A stretch of 17,879 nucleotides of DNA. It comes from WQUF01 sp031549885. Its GTDB lineage: Bacteria > Bacillota > Clostridia > Clostridiales > Clostridiaceae. Below the pieces are notes generated by a model. The model was not told the DNA's origin, searched no databases, and worked only from the letters and a program-made list of their open reading frames with translations. Shown here in pieces: positions 15,470-17,879 of this stretch (within the stretch, counting starts at the first letter, position 1; every line of letters begins with the position of its first letter). Position numbers and translations under genes: made by a program. The stretch spans positions 1-17,879 of the forward strand of contig JAVBPD010000144.1 in NCBI GenBank assembly GCA_031549885.1, given 5' to 3'.

Positions 15470-17776
15470 ATGTTATATGCGCATTATAATAAAAATACAA
15501 AAGAAACCCAAGAATTAATAATTCATCTACAAAATATAGCTGATTCTATGGTTCCTTCAAAGGAATACATAAATTTTCAAGGTATATCAAATGAGGAATT
15601 AAGCCAGATGATGAAGGAAACTGGTTTTTTACATGATATAGGTAAAGCTATGAGATCTTTTCAAAGGTATTTATTAACTGGTATAGGAGGAGACGAAAAA
15701 AATCATTCTTTAATTTCTTCAGCTATATTTTCCATGAAATATGATTTTAAAAACATACTTGCATTTATTTCAGCAAGCTCAATTGCTATGCACCACAACA
15801 ATTTGTTTAAATCAAATACAATGTTTAATCAAACTGGGGAATTATGGAGTCAATTAAAAAAACAGTATATTGAATGTAAAGACTCACTTGAGAAAGAAAA
15901 AATATTAACTGAGTATGTTAAAATTTCATCTTTAGATATTGAAAAGGTGGGCAAATTCTTTAGAGTAGGAAAGAATTATTTAGAACATAAAAATGATGAT
16001 ATGTGGTTTTTTGTTCAACAATATATATTTTCAAAGCTTATTAGTGCAGATAAAATTGACAGTGCTTATATTAAGTTAAATAATAACAATAAAAACTACT
16101 TATTAGAGGATGTAACAAGGTATTTAAAAAAGAAAAATAAAGATAAAATCACAACTTTAGATGATGATAGAAATAAAATTAAGGAAAGTGTTCTTTTTAT
16201 GATAAATTCTCTTTCAGATGAGGAAATTAAAAATAAAAGGATATTTACTTTAACAGCCCCAACAGGAACTGGTAAAACATTGACAAGTATTAGCGCTGCT
16301 ATTAGATTATATGAAAGGATAAAAAGTGCATTAGGTTATTCACCAAATATTATTACTGCTATGCCTTTTATAAATATTTTAGAGCAGACTATAGAAGATT
16401 ATGAGGGAATATTTGGAGAAATATTAGTTCATTATGGTGCCTGTGAACATGAATTTAAAAAGGATGATAATATTCCATTAAAAGATAAGCTGCTACTTAC
16501 AAATGCATGGGAAAACAGCGTAATAGTTACAACATTTGTACAGCTTTTTGAATCTATTTTTACATCTTCAAATGCAAGGCTTTTAAAGCTTAATAAGATG
16601 TGTGGAAGCATAGTGATATTAGACGAAATTCAAGCTATTAATGAAAAATATTATCCTCTTATTGGAATTCTCATAGATAGAATGTCTAAATACTATGGTA
16701 CCAGATTTATCCTCATGACAGCAACAAGACCTGAAATATTAAATTCTGCTAATAATCTTGTAGACAATATCAATATTTCATCAATAGAATTATTGAGAGA
16801 TAATCAGCAATATTTTAGAAAATTAAAAAGAACGAGAATTATTCCAGTATTTGACAAAATACAAAATAAGGAAAATTTAATAGAATTCATATGCAATACA
16901 AAAAAGGAGCATCAATCGGCGCTTGTAGTACTTAACAGGATAAAAGATAGCATTGAAATATATAAAACTTTAAGTGAGATTTATGGAAAAGACAATGTTC
17001 TATGTTTATCTACAAATCTAGTTGGGATTCATAGAAAGGAAATCATTGAAAATGCTAAAAAGAGAATTAAAAATAAAATTCCATTTATCCTTGTATCAAC
17101 ACAATCTGTGGAGGCAGGTGTAAATTTAAGCTTTGATTTAGGCTTTAGAGATTTAGCTCCATTGCCATCTATTATACAGGTTGCAGGTAGAATAAATAGA
17201 TCAGGAGAAAAAGGAGAATTTTGTCCAGTTTATATTTTTGATTTAGAAACTCATAAAAATATTTATAATCAGTACACAGTTAAACTTACAAAGAATAGTT
17301 TAAATAAAGAGATTGATGAAAATGAATATGAAGAATTAATTAGCAATTACTATAAGACATTAAAAGAAAATATGGATTTTGATAAAGAAGTGTATAATGG
17401 AATGTTAAAACTAGAGTACTCAAAAATTGATAATTTTAAATTAATTGAAGAAAAAGATAGGCATGCTGTTATTATAGAATGTGATGAAAATATAAGTAAG
17501 ATTTTACAAGATTATAATGCTACTTTAGTCAAAATTAAAAATTTTAAAAATATGGATATTGATAAGTTTGAGTTAAAATCTCAATTGAAAAAGATATTAC
17601 AAAAAATAGGACTGTACACTGTGGAAGTATATGGAAAAAGATTGGAAAGTAATAAACCAATTAAATGTATAGATATTGGTATTGAACTTGATTATTATAT
17701 AGTTCCCAAGGAAGAATTAGAAAGGTATTATGATTTTAAAACTGGTTTTATTGATGAAAACAAAGATCCATATTAG
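15470..17776 (+). CDS. cas3: CRISPR-associated nuclease-helicase Cas3
   Basis: The 768-residue protein has an N-terminal HD nuclease domain and a C-terminal superfamily-2 helicase. HD-domain residues are H5, H19, H55-D56 in FLHDIGK, H79, and H108-H109 in AMHHNN. Helicase motifs are Walker A APTGTGKT (Lys269), DEIQ (D385, E386), TAT (417-419), EAGVNLSFD and motif VI QVAGRINR (570-577). In type I systems Cas3 is recruited to Cascade-bound DNA, unwinds it and degrades it. AAGGTGA overlaps the cas5 stop and serves the ATG. All catalytic motifs are intact. The C-terminus (YYDFKTGFIDENKDPY) runs straight into Cas1-derived sequence. The TAG stop sits in bases that appear to belong to the cas1 remnant, so the last few residues may not be original. 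Confidence 0.95.
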   Translation: MLYAHYNKNTKETQELIIHLQNIADSMVPSKEYINFQGISNEELSQMMKETGFLHDIGKAMRSFQRYLLTGIGGDEKNHSLISSAIFSMKYDFKNILAFISASSIAMHHNNLFKSNTMFNQTGELWSQLKKQYIECKDSLEKEKILTEYVKISSLDIEKVGKFFRVGKNYLEHKNDDMWFFVQQYIFSKLISADKIDSAYIKLNNNNKNYLLEDVTRYLKKKNKDKITTLDDDRNKIKESVLFMINSLSDEEIKNKRIFTLTAPTGTGKTLTSISAAIRLYERIKSALGYSPNIITAMPFINILEQTIEDYEGIFGEILVHYGACEHEFKKDDNIPLKDKLLLTNAWENSVIVTTFVQLFESIFTSSNARLLKLNKMCGSIVILDEIQAINEKYYPLIGILIDRMSKYYGTRFILMTATRPEILNSANNLVDNINISSIELLRDNQQYFRKLKRTRIIPVFDKIQNKENLIEFICNTKKEHQSALVVLNRIKDSIEIYKTLSEIYGKDNVLCLSTNLVGIHRKEIIENAKKRIKNKIPFILVSTQSVEAGVNLSFDLGFRDLAPLPSIIQVAGRINRSGEKGEFCPVYIFDLETHKNIYNQYTVKLTKNSLNKEIDENEYEELISNYYKTLKENMDFDKEVYNGMLKLEYSKIDNFKLIEEKDRHAVIIECDENISKILQDYNATLVKIKNFKNMDIDKFELKSQLKKILQKIGLYTVEVYGKRLESNKPIKCIDIGIELDYYIVPKEELERYYDFKTGFIDENKDPY

Positions 17777-17879
17777 ATGTTGCGGAAGTTTTTAAACCTA
17801 TTATAATTGATAGAGCTATATTTTCTGTGATAAATAAAAAAATTATCACAAAAAATGATTTCCAAAATACTATGGGCAG
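17776..17879 (+). pseudogene. cas1: 5'-truncated cas1 remnant (continues past window)
   Basis: In the frame beginning GAT 17776 the translation reads DVAEVFKPIIIDRAIFSVIN followed by KKIITKNDFQNTMG. This matches the region of type I-B Cas1 just after its late metal-ligand Asp (LDxAExFKPxxxDR). Upstream in the same frame only a handful of codons exist before a TGA at 17755-17757. No ATG with a ribosome binding site is present, and the sequence abuts the cas3 stop. Cas1 is normally about 330 residues and this segment lies about two thirds along it, so the N-terminal domain and the catalytic Glu and His are missing. cas4, usually between cas3 and cas1, is absent. A deletion joining cas3 to the cas1 interior is the simplest reading. 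The rest lies outside the window. Confidence 0.85.

Overview
The window is very AT-rich, with dense Shine-Dalgarno sites and long runs of co-oriented genes. Together with the gene content (Cna-B surface protein, TrkAH, type I-B CRISPR-Cas) this suggests a low-GC Gram-positive anaerobe of the Clostridium type. The genus is inferred from style and gene families; there is no rRNA or other marker here.

Left part (1-7870): the C-terminal part of an unrecognised gene runs in from the left edge. It is followed by a 404-base spacer holding a compact GC-rich hairpin element. Next is a large secreted protein: signal peptide, von Willebrand A domain with a complete MIDAS, a Cna-B/SpaA isopeptide domain, two further Ig-like/carboxypeptidase-regulatory-like domains, then a long Asn/Thr-rich repeat stalk with no LPXTG anchor. 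A clear terminator and a new promoter lead into trkA-trkH (potassium uptake) and then a CapA-type metallophosphatase lipid- or membrane-anchored protein, closed by a second terminator.

Middle part (7906-10650): a minus-strand MFS transporter is divergent from a uroporphyrinogen-decarboxylase-superfamily protein. That protein is of the MtaA/CmuA-like type, not HemE. It is tightly followed by a 45-codon ORF with a very strong ribosome binding site, and the unit is closed by a bidirectional hairpin terminator.

Right part (10916-17879): a type I-B CRISPR-Cas operon on the + strand, cas6-cas8b-cas7-cas5-cas3. A good sigma-A-type promoter (TTGATT, 17 bases, TATAAT) lies just upstream of cas6, and genes are packed with 3-22 base gaps or overlaps. 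Inside cas8b an in-frame GTG is preceded by a perfect AAGGAGGT. It predicts a separately translated 163-residue small subunit (Cas11b) from the same gene. cas6 would process crRNA, Cas8b/Cas11b/Cas7/Cas5 would form Cascade, and Cas3 is the recruited nuclease-helicase; all motifs checked are intact.

The right edge is the most unusual spot. Directly at the cas3 stop codon the sequence turns into the C-terminal part of Cas1 with no start codon, no cas4 and no Cas1 N-terminal half. This suggests a deletion removed cas4 and the 5' part of cas1, leaving an interference-competent but adaptation-defective locus. No CRISPR array lies inside the window.
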